Shown: positions 1 to 9,020 of the stretch, one piece after another
Layout of the letters: each line of letters starts with the position of its first letter
Numbering within the stretch: the stretch's first letter is position 1
Assembly: GCA_963711465.1 (NCBI GenBank)
Contig: CAVQEG010000002.1
Location: 682,001-746,000, forward strand
Direction: 5' to 3'
From: CAVQEG01 sp963711465
GTDB taxonomy: Bacteria > Bacteroidota > Ignavibacteria > OLB7
Length of the DNA: 64,000 nucleotides
The notes under the pieces: model-generated
What the model was told of the DNA's origin: nothing
Databases searched by the model: none
What the model saw: only the letters and a program-made list of their open reading frames with translations
Made by a program: the position numbers and the translations under genes

Positions 1-1
1 G

Positions 2-790
2 ACAGATGTACGCGTGGTCGCCTCCACCCCGGGCGACTACAGCGTGCGCATCACCACCGACGCCGGATGCTCGGCCACCTCAGAGGCGATCACCATGCCG
101 CGTCCCGTCGATCAGAGCCACGTCTTCCGGGTCGACACCGTTTCGGCAGTCGCTGGTAATCCGCTCGAACTTCACGTGATGGTCGACCCGCCGTTCGTTG
201 CCGACGAGAACGTCACCCGCGTCCGCGCCGCGCTCACGTTCGATCCGCGTGCGCTCTTCCTGCTCTCTGCAGCCGACGACGACGGAACGTTCGCGCCATC
301 CGAGGTCTCCGCAACTCCCGATGGCGCGGTGACGATCGATCGCACGCGGTCGACGCCCGCCGAAGGTGCCACGCTGCTGACCCTGCGGATGCAGGGCCTC
401 GTCACCGGACAGCCGGTGAACCAGGTCTCCCTCGATGCGGTGTCGATCAACGACGTCCCGCACGAAGGCACCGGCGGTATCGTGCTGCTCAGCGGCTGCG
501 ACGTCGGTGGCAACCTCGCGCTCGACCGTCGCGCGCGCATCGAATCGGTGCGGCCGAATCCCGTTCGCGACGCCGCGGTGATCCGGTGGCATGCGCCGGT
601 CGGTGAAGAAACCCACATGGTGCTGGTGAACGTGCAGGGACGCGAAGTGCTCGACCTGGCGCTGCCGACCGCGACCGGCGGTCAGCAGACGACCACGTTG
701 ACCACGCGGTCGATCGCCTCGGGTCTGTATCGCCTGGAACTCCGCGATCGCGCGGCGCGCGACTTCGTTACGGTAATGGTCGTGAAGTGA
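2..790 (+). CDS. C-terminal part of a secreted protein with cohesin-like and T9SS sorting domains
   Basis: The reading frame is open to the window edge, so the 5' part is missing. What is visible is the end of an Ig/PKD-like segment (DYSVRITTDAGCS), then about 120 residues that look like a cohesin-type beta-sandwich (VDTVSAVAGNPLEL, RVRAALTFDPRALF), then a typical T9SS type A C-terminal sorting domain beginning IESVRPNPVRD and ending in a short lysine-terminated strand (VTVMVVK). By family knowledge such tails direct export by the type IX system and surface attachment or release. The cargo function cannot be read from this fragment. Length and the first codon are unknown. Confidence 0.8.
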   Translation, partial: TDVRVVASTPGDYSVRITTDAGCSATSEAITMPRPVDQSHVFRVDTVSAVAGNPLELHVMVDPPFVADENVTRVRAALTFDPRALFLLSAADDDGTFAPSEVSATPDGAVTIDRTRSTPAEGATLLTLRMQGLVTGQPVNQVSLDAVSINDVPHEGTGGIVLLSGCDVGGNLALDRRARIESVRPNPVRDAAVIRWHAPVGEETHMVLVNVQGREVLDLALPTATGGQQTTTLTTRSIASGLYRLELRDRAARDFVTVMVVK

Positions 791-859
791 TGGAGGAGAT
801 CGGTCGGGCGGCTGTGGGCCTGCCCGGGTGCCGTGAATGGGGGATTTTGAATTCGATTC

Positions 860-2884
860 ATGAAACCGAATTGGTGCATGTGTGTGATTGCTCGATATCT
901 GTTTGTGGGCTCATGCCTCTGCCTCCTTGCCGCCGGTGTAGCCGCGGCGCAGTCGACCCTCGCCGCCGGTATCGATGCCGGAGCGTCCGGTGGCCTCCTG
1001 TTCGGTTCCGTGCCCGTCTACCCCGGCGGCGATGACTGCGGCACGTTCTCGTCCGGCTCGACCGTTCATGTCAGTGGCGGTGCGCACCTGGCGTTCCCGT
1101 CGCTGCTCTCAGACGGGCTCGGACTCAGTCTTCAGATCGGCTGGTTGCACGCCGCCGATCACCTGCAGGCACTCCCGATCGAACGACAGTCGGTACGCAC
1201 CCCTCAGACCGGAGAGCTCGTCGTTCTCGATCGGCACTTCGCGCTGGACGCCTCGCTGCACGCGCTCGAAGTTGCCGTGATGATGCGCATCTCGCCGGGC
1301 GAACACCTTCGGCTCGCTGCCGGTCCGTGGGTGCGGTATGGACTGTCGAATTCGTTCGACCAGACCGACAACGTCACCGGCCCGGGCGACATCCGGCTCG
1401 CCGGGGGACAGCCGTCGCAACCGATGCTGACCGCGTTCGATCCGAACGGTACGGGTCTCGGCTATGGGCTGAAGGTTTCGGGAGGATGGGTGCTACCGGC
1501 TGGGGGAACGGCCTCGCTGATACCGACGGCGACGGCATCGCTTGCGCTTCGATCGCCGACCGGCGCCGTCGGTTGGGGTGGTGTGGAATTCGGAGCGGGC
1601 GCTTCGCTCGAATTCGACCTCACGCCGCATCCCGCGCCGGTCGTCGTTGCCGAACAGCCCCCGCCACCGCACGTGCCGCTGTTGAGCGCTTCGATCGACC
1701 TGCACGGCGTCGACGCCGACGGCAACGTCAGCGACGTCGCAGCGGTGTCGATCGACGAGACCTTCACCCGCCGCTACGTCCCGCTGCTCGCGGCAATGTT
1801 CTTCAACGCCGACTCGGCCACGATCGCACCGCGGTATCGCACCGAACCGGGCGACAACCCATCGGAATTCAAATTCGAACTGCTTCGTACGCTGGACATC
1901 GAGAAGGCGAATCGCTATGTGGTGGCGGTGCTCGCGCGCCGGCTTCTGGACGATTCGGCTGCGAGGCTGACGGTGCATGGCAGCGCCTCGGGCGATGAAC
2001 CGCCGGAGCTGGCGCGCCGCCGCGCCGAATCCGTTCGCGACGAACTGGTCGATCGGTGGGGCGTTCGACCGCAACAGATCCGGGTCACGACCGCACCGGG
2101 ACCGATGCCTCGTTCCTCCGAGACATCGGAGGAGGGACGCGAGGAGAATCGGCGTGTGGAATTCTCCTCCGATGATCCGACGCTGCTCGAGCCGATCGCC
2201 ACCGAACGAATCGCCCGCAACTTCGATCCGCCAACGATCTCGCTCACACAGTCGGTCAACGCCGAGGCCGGCGTGCGGCGCTGGACGGTGGACATCGAAC
2301 AGGCGGACAAGCCGATGGCGCACTACGAGGGAACCGGCGATCCGACCGTCGGCATCGACGATCTGTCGTGGACGCTCAGCGACGACCGGCTCGACTCGAT
2401 TCCCTCGCCGATCCGCATCGACCTGACGGTGGAGGATTCCACCGGCAACGTCGTCACCGCCCACGACGAACTTCCACTGGTCACGCGTCGACACGTGCAG
2501 CTGGTCGAACAGCGCGGCACGGTCGTCGCCGACGAGACCGTCTACTCACTGGTTGCCTTCGACTACAACTCCGATGAGCCCACGGCCGACCATCGGAAGC
2601 TGCTTGCGCTGGTGGCCAACGCCATTCCGGACTCCAGTACGGTGCAGGTGATCGGCTACGCCGATCCGATCGGTGGTGAACGCTACAATGAGAATCTCTC
2701 GCGCCGCCGCGCCGAGTCAGTCGCCGACGTGCTGCGGACCGATCTGAGCAACGACGACGTCCACGACGTCACCGTCAACCCCCGCGCCGGCGGCGTCGAG
2801 TCACAGCGCTTCGGCAGCGACCTCCCCGAACAGCGCATGCTCTCCCGCAGCGTCGAGATCCGCGTAGCCACGCACCACCAATAG
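860..2884 (+). CDS. OmpA-family outer-membrane protein with two OmpA-like domains
   Basis: A 674-residue protein with an N-terminal signal peptide (hydrophobic run FVGSCLCLLAAGVAAAQS). An internal Met at 878 is an alternative start that would give a tidier signal peptide. Residues about 32-260 look like a membrane beta-barrel or barrel-like domain, followed by a proline-rich linker. Two OmpA-like peptidoglycan-binding regions follow: one near residues 310-435 (ELARRRAESVRDEL) and one at the C-terminus (VIGYADPIGGERYNENLSRR, then ENLSRRRAESVADVLR). By family knowledge it would anchor the outer membrane to peptidoglycan. Two OmpA modules in one chain is less usual than one. It is convergent with the DUF4350 gene. 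Confidence 0.8.
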   Translation: MKPNWCMCVIARYLFVGSCLCLLAAGVAAAQSTLAAGIDAGASGGLLFGSVPVYPGGDDCGTFSSGSTVHVSGGAHLAFPSLLSDGLGLSLQIGWLHAADHLQALPIERQSVRTPQTGELVVLDRHFALDASLHALEVAVMMRISPGEHLRLAAGPWVRYGLSNSFDQTDNVTGPGDIRLAGGQPSQPMLTAFDPNGTGLGYGLKVSGGWVLPAGGTASLIPTATASLALRSPTGAVGWGGVEFGAGASLEFDLTPHPAPVVVAEQPPPPHVPLLSASIDLHGVDADGNVSDVAAVSIDETFTRRYVPLLAAMFFNADSATIAPRYRTEPGDNPSEFKFELLRTLDIEKANRYVVAVLARRLLDDSAARLTVHGSASGDEPPELARRRAESVRDELVDRWGVRPQQIRVTTAPGPMPRSSETSEEGREENRRVEFSSDDPTLLEPIATERIARNFDPPTISLTQSVNAEAGVRRWTVDIEQADKPMAHYEGTGDPTVGIDDLSWTLSDDRLDSIPSPIRIDLTVEDSTGNVVTAHDELPLVTRRHVQLVEQRGTVVADETVYSLVAFDYNSDEPTADHRKLLALVANAIPDSSTVQVIGYADPIGGERYNENLSRRRAESVADVLRTDLSNDDVHDVTVNPRAGGVESQRFGSDLPEQRMLSRSVEIRVATHHQ

Positions 2885-2960
2885 CATCCAAGTCGACCAC
2901 AGCGGAAGCGAACCCGAGACTCCCGACCGCCCGAGCCCCGCCCCGCTCTTCCGCCACCCC

Positions 2961-4151
2961 CTACAGTGCCTCGGCCCGGAATGCGTCGATCGCCTGCTCG
3001 AAGGCGAGCAGCTCGCCTTCGCTGACGTCCGCCGCAGCTTCAATGCGCGTCATCAGCTCGAAGAGATTGCGCACCCGCTGCAGCCCGACGCCGGAGCGCC
3101 GCGCGATCGCCTCGTAGAGCTCCGCGTCCGGTTCGGCCGTCGATACGTTGTATCGACTTCGAATGAACTCCAGCAGGAACGCCGCCTTCTTGCGCGCGAT
3201 GCCCCGGTGATCGCCGTGCTGATGATAGAGTGCGCCGACGGTGGCCACGAACTCGAGCGTCGTGTTCTTCGGCCTCTCGACGACCGGAATCACCCGCTGC
3301 CGCCGCCTGGCGTACATCACGATGAACAGCACCACGCCGATGATCGCCACCACGTAGGCCCACCGCAGCGCCGTCTGCGACACGATGTATCGCATCGGTG
3401 AGGTGCTTACTTCCACGCCGTTCGTGTCCGCCCTGCCCACCTTGTAGTATTCGTCCCAGATCGTCGGCGACACCGGCAGCACACTCAGCGCCTGGAATGC
3501 ATAGTCGTCGGTGGCGGTGTCGCTCAACGCGAAATTCGTGAACGCCATCGGCTCGAGGTTCACGTAGATCGAGCCCTTCCCACGGTCGATACGGACGAAA
3601 TTCACCTCCCCCATCGGGCTCGTCCCCAGCACTGTGGCGTCGACTGAATCGGTCTGGATGACGTGATACCGCCACATCTGGTGCGGGAACCGAAACCCCG
3701 CGCTGTCCCCGGGATTCCACGCCAATCGCCCCGCATCCTGCGTCGAATCGCGCAGGAACCGAACATCGAAATCCAGCTTCAACGAATCCGCCATCGCCCC
3801 GGAGATCTCGTCGGCGGCGATGAAGATTCGATTGCCACGTTCGACGAACTCGAGCATCGTGCGCGCGTCGAGCCAGTCTGGCGCGAACGACTGGTTGACC
3901 ACCAGATAATTCCATCCCGTCTTGTAGTCCGGCAGCGAGAGGTACGGTGACTGGTCGTCCTCCTCGATCGGCTGGCCCGGCACCATGTCCTCGAGCACGT
4001 TGCGCAGCAGGTACGTACCGAGCGGCTTCGTCGCATCGGCACGATACGACGGTGTCCAGTCGACCGGCTCCGGCTGGCTGAGTTCCACGACGAGGACCAC
4101 CGCGAAGACTCCGAGGAGCACGAGGACGTATTTGAATTCCCTCCACTTCAT
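2961..4151 (-). CDS. DUF4350 domain membrane protein
   Basis: A 396-residue protein with an N-terminal membrane segment (YVLVLLGVFAVVLVVEL), a roughly 210-residue extracytoplasmic region, and a second membrane segment (WAYVVAIIGVVLFIVMYARR) followed by a cytoplasmic helical tail. This layout and the early RADATKPLGTYLLRNVLE segment match DUF4350 proteins. Its start overlaps the stop of the upstream DUF4129 gene by 4 bases, so translation is probably coupled. It is the last gene of a four-gene minus-strand operon. Such genes usually sit beside a MoxR ATPase and a DUF58 protein, but neither is here. The molecular function is unknown. Confidence 0.8.
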   Translation of the reverse strand: MKWREFKYVLVLLGVFAVVLVVELSQPEPVDWTPSYRADATKPLGTYLLRNVLEDMVPGQPIEEDDQSPYLSLPDYKTGWNYLVVNQSFAPDWLDARTMLEFVERGNRIFIAADEISGAMADSLKLDFDVRFLRDSTQDAGRLAWNPGDSAGFRFPHQMWRYHVIQTDSVDATVLGTSPMGEVNFVRIDRGKGSIYVNLEPMAFTNFALSDTATDDYAFQALSVLPVSPTIWDEYYKVGRADTNGVEVSTSPMRYIVSQTALRWAYVVAIIGVVLFIVMYARRRQRVIPVVERPKNTTLEFVATVGALYHQHGDHRGIARKKAAFLLEFIRSRYNVSTAEPDAELYEAIARRSGVGLQRVRNLFELMTRIEAAADVSEGELLAFEQAIDAFRAEAL

Positions 4152-4996
4152 CGCGCCACCGTGATCTGTTCGATCAGTCGTTCGAACGTGGCACGGATAC
4201 GTTCGTATCCGGCAGCGTCGATAGCGAAGTCACCGTACCAGACGAATTCGTACACCAGCGTGGCGCGGGCGAACGGCGATTCGATGGCGGTGCCGGCGAG
4301 CTCGAGCAGGTAGTCGTGGTTGGTCTTGCGGCGGCTCCATTCGATCAGTCCGGCGGCGGAGAGATCCCGTAGCGTTCGCAGGTAGTGGAGCCGGATCGCC
4401 TCGCGGAGATCGCCGGCGTCGACCGCGGCGGCGATGCGCGCGTCGTAGTCGATGTGGTGAACATCCTCGTCGGTCTCCATCTGCACGGCCAGGCGACGCG
4501 AACGTCGGCGAAGCAGCGCACCGACGTCGGCACCCATCACTCGAAGCAGCGCGATGATGACGATCAGCGGAAGGACGCCGTAGACGATCACGTCGCCAAC
4601 CACCGAACCGACCGTCGTGGTTTTGAACCACTCGATCACGCGCCCGAGGATCAGATCCCACAGCGACCGCGTCTCGTGCGCGTGCCTGCCGTAGTCGAAC
4701 GCCTTGTCGTCCCGCAGCGAGTCGAGCCGCGCCTCGCTCGGCCGACGCGATCGCACAGACACCGAGTCTCGACGAAGACCGCTGGTGCCGTCGACCGTGG
4801 TTGTGTCGGCCGTGGTTGTGTCGGCCGTCGTTGCGTCGGCCGTCGCCTCGGCGCTACGCACCTGCGACGTGTCGATCGCCGACGGCTGCGCGCGGAGCGT
4901 CCCTCCGGCCCCGCTCATCGCGATGACGGCTATTGCGAGCAGCGCCATCGGCCACACGCGCCGATGGATGTGCCTGCTACTGCCAGGGACTCTCAT
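4148..4996 (-). CDS. DUF4129 domain membrane protein
   Basis: A 282-residue protein. A signal peptide or first membrane segment (PMALLAIAVIAMSGAGG) is followed by a low-complexity Thr/Ala/Asp stretch encoded by short near-identical 18-bp repeats (about 4799-4850). A second membrane segment (YGVLPLIVIIALLRVMG) precedes a C-terminal DUF4129 domain (IRLHYLRTLRDLSAAGLIEW ... TLVYEFVWYGDF). DUF4129 also occurs at the C-terminus of bacterial transglutaminase-like proteins, but no catalytic domain is present here. It overlaps both neighbours (20 bases upstream, 4 bases downstream), so it belongs to the SpoIIM-DUF4350 operon. The low-complexity stretch may vary in length between strains. Confidence 0.8.
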   Translation of the reverse strand: MRVPGSSRHIHRRVWPMALLAIAVIAMSGAGGTLRAQPSAIDTSQVRSAEATADATTADTTTADTTTVDGTSGLRRDSVSVRSRRPSEARLDSLRDDKAFDYGRHAHETRSLWDLILGRVIEWFKTTTVGSVVGDVIVYGVLPLIVIIALLRVMGADVGALLRRRSRRLAVQMETDEDVHHIDYDARIAAAVDAGDLREAIRLHYLRTLRDLSAAGLIEWSRRKTNHDYLLELAGTAIESPFARATLVYEFVWYGDFAIDAAGYERIRATFERLIEQITVAR

Positions 4997-5891
4997 CGTG
5001 GCGGTCGGGTCTGTCTTCGGTGAGCGTCGAGGCGGTGGAATCTGAACTCGTCGTGCCGATCGATGCTATGCGGGCAGCCACTCCGACCCCGTCGGACCGC
5101 TCGACCAGCGAGAAGTAGTGGAGGACGACTGCCAGCATCGTCAGCGAGGCGAGCATCTGCGAACCGAACGTGGAGATCGCCGAGACGATCAGCAGCAGCT
5201 GCTGCATTCCTCCTCCACGCGCCGCTCCGAACGTCGTGATGAACACGACGATGTATTGGGGAATGGCGAACACGATCCCCATCACCGCGACGATGATCTG
5301 CATGACGATCAGCAGGCCAAGCGTAAACCACCATCGTCCCTGGACGAGGGAGCGCGAGCGCGAGATGCCGCCGAAGAACGACTCGCCCTCGACGATGCGT
5401 ACCGTCAGCAGTATCGACAGGATCACCGAGAGGTAAATGCCCGGGATGACGAAACAGAAGAACGCGATCAGCGTGAGCAGCGCCGTTCCGAACGCCGTCG
5501 CAATGATCATCCCGAGATCCTCCCGCACACGATTCCATACGTCCGGTACATCGAATCCACCGGTACCGAACTCCAGGTGCAGCACCATGAATTCAGTGAT
5601 CACACCGGCCAGGAGCGAGGTGGTGAACACGGTGAAGACCCATGAGATAGCGTACTCGGCCACGAATCCCGTTCCCATGCGGGCCGGGTCGACGCCCGTC
5701 GTCGCCGCAGAGAGAAAATCCCGCAGCGCCACGGTCTGCATGATGCTCGCCACCAGGACCGCCGGGCCAGCGATGTAGAGGATCGATCTGGCGAGACCGC
5801 GGAAGTTCTGACGCAGAACCGCGAACGGCGCGTTGACCGACTGGCCGAAGTCGCGTTCGTGTCTCACCTCGAAGGGTTGATTCTGTTCCAT
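4977..5891 (-). CDS. multi-pass membrane protein of the DUF4129/DUF4350 operon
   Basis: A 304-residue protein with about six hydrophobic helices, for example SILYIAGPAVLVASIMQTV and LTLIAFFCFVIPGIYLSVIL. The segment with SRSRSLVQGRWWFTLGLL resembles the membrane domain found in glycerophosphodiesterase-linked and similar integral membrane proteins, where a 'W-x-x-G' follows a cytoplasmic loop. There is no enzymatic domain. It starts 6 bases after the SpoIIM gene stops and overlaps the next gene by 20 bases. Function unknown; the context suggests a membrane complex with its operon partners. Confidence 0.7.
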   Translation of the reverse strand: MEQNQPFEVRHERDFGQSVNAPFAVLRQNFRGLARSILYIAGPAVLVASIMQTVALRDFLSAATTGVDPARMGTGFVAEYAISWVFTVFTTSLLAGVITEFMVLHLEFGTGGFDVPDVWNRVREDLGMIIATAFGTALLTLIAFFCFVIPGIYLSVILSILLTVRIVEGESFFGGISRSRSLVQGRWWFTLGLLIVMQIIVAVMGIVFAIPQYIVVFITTFGAARGGGMQQLLLIVSAISTFGSQMLASLTMLAVVLHYFSLVERSDGVGVAARIASIGTTSSDSTASTLTEDRPDRHDESPWQ

Positions 5892-5897
5892 GGTGAA

Positions 5898-6881
5898 TTA
5901 CGTGGAGAGGGTGTCCGGGCCTCCGATGGCGGCGCGGCGCCCGAGAATGAAGGGGTAGATGACGAAGTAGCCGATGACGAACGCCAGCGAGACGAGGATA
6001 ATCGCCGCCCGCAGCGCGGTCGGCATCACCGTGTTGTATCTGGTCACGAAGCTTTCGAGCGTTGCGGCGACGATGAAGATAGGAACGAGGCCGATGACGA
6101 TTTTCATTCCCCTCCGCGCACCACGCATGAATGCGTACCTGCGCGTGTAGGTGCCGGGAAAGAGAATGCCTCCGGCCATCACCAGTCCCGCTCCGCCGGC
6201 AAGCACGATCGCGCTGAGCTCCAGCGTGCCGTGGATGAAAATCGTCAGGATGAAGTCGAGCGTCAGTCCCTGATCGTGGAAGAACCACGCGATCGCTCCG
6301 ACCATCACACCATTTGTCAGCAGCAGCCAGAACGTTCCGATGCCAAGCGAGATACCGCCGACGAATGCAAGGAAGGAGATACGGACGTTGTTGGCGGTGA
6401 TACCGAGGAACATGTTGACCTGCCCTCCCTTGAAGACCGCGAGCGGATCGCCCTTCTGGATGTTCTCCAGCGTCATGTTCACATACGAATCACCAAGTAT
6501 CAGCCGCACGAATCCGGCGTCGTGCGCGGCGCTGACCAGCCCGATCACGATGGCGATGAGAAAGACACAGAGGGCGTAGAACAGCTCCCTGCGGGCTGCC
6601 AGGATCTCCAGCGGAAGCTCTTGCGTCCAGAAGGTGATCACGCGCGATCGGTCCTCACCGCGGTTGCGGTAGATCGCCTGATGGGCGGCAATGGTCAGCT
6701 GGTTGAGATACCGTGTCGTCGTGCTGTGCGGATAGTACGTGCGCGCGTAGGCGAGATCGTCGGTCAGCTGCACGAACCATTCGGCCAGCAGGTCGGGGTC
6801 GACTGTTCGAGCCTCGGCGAGCGATCCCTCGAATCTCTTCCACCTCTCGGCGTTCTGCCTGACGAATGCGGCTTCTCTCAT
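5898..6881 (-). CDS. stage II sporulation protein M family (SpoIIM/DUF95) membrane protein
   Basis: A 327-residue protein. The N-terminal 100 residues are soluble and helical (AAFVRQNAERWKRFE; DDLAYARTYYPHS), followed by a multi-helix membrane domain with the family's typical ILAARRELFYALCVF, NNVRISFLAFVGGISLGIG and FILTIFIHGTLELSAIVLAG stretches. SpoIIM-family proteins are widespread outside sporulating bacteria, where they cluster with RDD, DUF4129 and MoxR genes; there is no sign of sporulation here. It is the first gene of the minus-strand operon and is divergent from the RDD gene. A TAGCTTTG -7-like element lies about 80 bases upstream. Confidence 0.85.
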   Translation of the reverse strand: MREAAFVRQNAERWKRFEGSLAEARTVDPDLLAEWFVQLTDDLAYARTYYPHSTTTRYLNQLTIAAHQAIYRNRGEDRSRVITFWTQELPLEILAARRELFYALCVFLIAIVIGLVSAAHDAGFVRLILGDSYVNMTLENIQKGDPLAVFKGGQVNMFLGITANNVRISFLAFVGGISLGIGTFWLLLTNGVMVGAIAWFFHDQGLTLDFILTIFIHGTLELSAIVLAGGAGLVMAGGILFPGTYTRRYAFMRGARRGMKIVIGLVPIFIVAATLESFVTRYNTVMPTALRAAIILVSLAFVIGYFVIYPFILGRRAAIGGPDTLST

Positions 6882-6960
6882 CTCGATCTTGGAGCGTTGA
6901 CGGGTGGCGGCGTACCTTCCCCGGTCGTTCGAACGCGGACGTGTGTATCCGCTGCGGCAC

Positions 6961-6968
6961 CAAAGCTA
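6961..6968 (-). promoter_or_regulatory. -7-like element TAGCTTTG before the SpoIIM operon
   Basis: Read on the minus strand this matches the Bacteroidota -7 consensus TAnnTTTG. No good TTTG -33 element lies 19 bases upstream, so it is only a half-match. It sits 80 bases before the SpoIIM start in the 140-bp divergent region shared with the RDD gene. Confidence 0.35.
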
Positions 6969-7021
6969 ACCCGCCGACCCCATTCTCCCACCGTTCCCCC
7001 GTATTACCCCGCTGCCCGATC

Positions 7022-7747
7022 ATGGCGAAGGTTACCGTCCTAACCACGCAGAACGTTCCCATTCAATACGAGGTCGCCAGCATCGGGGCACGCATGGGCG
7101 CCTATGCGATCGACTTCATCATCGTCGTGGCCTACGCCATCGCGACGCTGGTGATCCTCACCGAATTCGTCAGTCTCGATGTCGCGCTGCTGGTCATCAC
7201 GATGCTGCCGGTGGTCTTCTACCACCTCGTATGCGAAGTCTTCTTCGAGGGACAGAGCATCGGAAAGCGGCTGTTGAAGCTGCGGGTGGTGCGACTCGAC
7301 GGAGCACAGCCGACGCTCGGCAACTATGTGATGCGATGGCTCTTCCGGCTGATCGAGAGCGCCGTCTTCTTCGCCGGCGTCATTCCCCTCATCACGATGC
7401 TCGTCAATGGACGCGGTCAGCGCGTGGGCGATCTGGCAGCCGGTACCACCGTCGTGAAACTCGACGCTCCTGTCGCGCTGGAGGACACGATTTTCCGACT
7501 CGTCGAGGAGGATTACCAGCCGGTCTATCCACAGGTGATGAAGCTGAGCGACGAGGATTTGCAGACGATCGGCGATGTGCTGGAGCTCAGCCGGCAACGC
7601 AATGACCCCATGCTTCTAAGCCAGCTCGCCCGTCAGGTTCGCACCGTCCTGGCACTCGACGGGCTGGATCTGCCGACGGCTGCCTCCCAGTTCGAATTCC
7701 TCCAGACCGTCGTCAAGGACTACAATTACCTCGCGATCCGCCAGTAG
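7022..7747 (+). CDS. RDD family membrane protein
   Basis: A 241-residue protein starting MAKVTVLTTQN; upstream in-frame codons are unlikely to be used. The RDD signature is clear: IGARMGAYAIDFIIVVAYA in the first helix, SIGKRLLKLRVVRLDGAQP after the second, and RVGDLAAGTTVV near residue 140. Three to four membrane helices are followed by a soluble helical C-terminal tail of about 90 residues. RDD proteins are integral membrane proteins, some implicated in transport, but this one cannot be assigned a substrate. It is divergently arranged with the SpoIIM/DUF4129/DUF4350 operon, a common association. Confidence 0.85.
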   Translation: MAKVTVLTTQNVPIQYEVASIGARMGAYAIDFIIVVAYAIATLVILTEFVSLDVALLVITMLPVVFYHLVCEVFFEGQSIGKRLLKLRVVRLDGAQPTLGNYVMRWLFRLIESAVFFAGVIPLITMLVNGRGQRVGDLAAGTTVVKLDAPVALEDTIFRLVEEDYQPVYPQVMKLSDEDLQTIGDVLELSRQRNDPMLLSQLARQVRTVLALDGLDLPTAASQFEFLQTVVKDYNYLAIRQ

Positions 7748-7785
7748 CGGATACGCGAACCGCACCGTCACCAACTCCTTTCGTC

Positions 7786-8646
7786 ATGCTCTTCATCGTC
7801 ACCATCGTCCTCGCCCTCGTTCTCGCACTGGCCGCAGTACGCCTGCGGGTCACCGCCTACCGGCTCGGCGCCGTCGTCGGCGCCATCGTCTTCGTCGTCA
7901 TTGCCATCGGCCAGATGGTCACCGTCATCGACGCCGGTCACGTCGGCGTGGTCGATCTCTTCGGCAACGTCTCGAGTACCACGCTCAAGCCGGGCGTCAC
8001 CCTGGTCAACCCCCTCGCCGTCGTCAAACAGTTCTCCACCAAAACCGCCGAGGTGTTCGAACAGGCCGATGTTCCCTCCAGCGAAGGCCTCTCGGTGCAG
8101 CTGGAGCTCAGCGCCCTCTACCACCTCGATCCCGACAAGGCCGATGAGATCTACCGGACCGTCGGCCCCGACTTCGAGAACATCCTGCTCGTCCCGCAGT
8201 TCCGCTCGGTCGTCCGTGGCGTCACCGCCGAGTACGAAGCCAAGGCGCTGTATACCTCGCAGCGCGAACTGCTCGCACAGAAGATCGAGAGCACGCTGAA
8301 GAAGCTCGTCGCTCCGCGCGGCATCATCATCGAAGCCACCCCGCTTCGGAAAGTGACGCTGCCGACGAAGGTGAAAGATGCCATCGAGGAAAAACTGCGT
8401 GCCGAACAGGAGTCCGAACGCATGCAGTTCGTGCTCACCAAGGAGAAGCAGGAGGCCGATCGCAAGCGCGTCGAAGCCCAGGGTATCGCCGACTTCCAGC
8501 GGATCGTCAGCGAAGGCATCAATGAGAACCTGCTGAAGTGGAAGGGTATCGAGGCGACCGAAAAGCTCGCCGGTTCAGACAACTCCAAGGTCGTCGTCAT
8601 CGGTTCGGGCAACAGCGGACTGCCGCTGATTCTCGGCGGACAGTAG
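7786..8646 (+). CDS. prohibitin/SPFH (band 7) family membrane protein
   Basis: A 286-residue protein with two N-terminal hydrophobic segments (FIVTIVLALVLALAAV, VVGAIVFVVIAIGQMVTV), then a complete SPFH domain: VIDAGHVGVVDLFGNV, LKPGVTLVNPL, LELSALYHLDPDKADEIYR, VRGVTAEYEAKALYTSQREL. A charged coiled-coil follows (EEKLRAEQESERMQFVLTKE). The family forms large ring-like membrane scaffolds that regulate membrane proteases and microdomains. It lies 38 bases after the RDD gene on the same strand and may be co-transcribed. Confidence 0.88.
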   Translation: MLFIVTIVLALVLALAAVRLRVTAYRLGAVVGAIVFVVIAIGQMVTVIDAGHVGVVDLFGNVSSTTLKPGVTLVNPLAVVKQFSTKTAEVFEQADVPSSEGLSVQLELSALYHLDPDKADEIYRTVGPDFENILLVPQFRSVVRGVTAEYEAKALYTSQRELLAQKIESTLKKLVAPRGIIIEATPLRKVTLPTKVKDAIEEKLRAEQESERMQFVLTKEKQEADRKRVEAQGIADFQRIVSEGINENLLKWKGIEATEKLAGSDNSKVVVIGSGNSGLPLILGGQ

Positions 8647-8818
8647 TCCCTCCCGGTGTGCACGCCAGATGATGGGAATTCCCCTGTCGCCCGCCCGCGT
8701 CCACGCATGCCCCCCTGCTGCCGTCAGCGGAGCGTACCGCCCGCCGCTCCCCCCGCGTGGCATGTTGATTGTGAATGAGCCGGACGTCACGTTGACGTCG
8801 ACCAACGAGAGCAATGAG

Positions 8819-8914
8819 ATGGCGATCGATTCACTGCAGAAGCTGTACGTGGACGAACTGAAGGTCCTCTACAGCGCAGAGAATCAGGAGGCGAAGGCAG
8901 CGGCCACCCACTGA
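8819..8914 (+). pseudogene. DUF892 (YciF-like ferritin-fold) N-terminal relic
   Basis: The 31-residue reading frame MAIDSLQKLYVDELKVLYSA... closely matches the N-terminus of DUF892/YciF-type ferritin-like proteins, which normally run to about 160-170 residues with LYVDELKDLYSAENQ at the start. Here the frame stops after ENQEAKAAATH, so only the first helix remains. No continuation is visible in the next 100 bases. A transcription-terminator hairpin follows. Best read as the stump left after a deletion. Confidence 0.6.
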
Positions 8915-8959
8915 TGGGCACCACGCTCGAGTCGGATTCTGCTTGATCATCTGAATGTC

Positions 8960-8985
8960 CGGGCGGCCACGTGCCGCCCGTTTCA
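8960..8985 (+). terminator. intrinsic terminator-like hairpin
   Basis: Perfect 8-bp stem CGGGCGGC / GCCGCCCG with a 5-base loop (CACGT), followed by TTTC. It lies 45 bases after the DUF892 relic and just before the AI-2E-type transporter gene, so it would end transcription from the prohibitin side. Confidence 0.55.
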
Positions 8986-9020
8986 GTTCCTGCAACGATG
9001 CACATCCACCGTTCCATGCC

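Noticed and set aside
5898..6881. Evidence for sporulation from the SpoIIM-family gene
   Set aside because: The family is common in non-sporulating bacteria in exactly this gene context, and no other sporulation gene is present.
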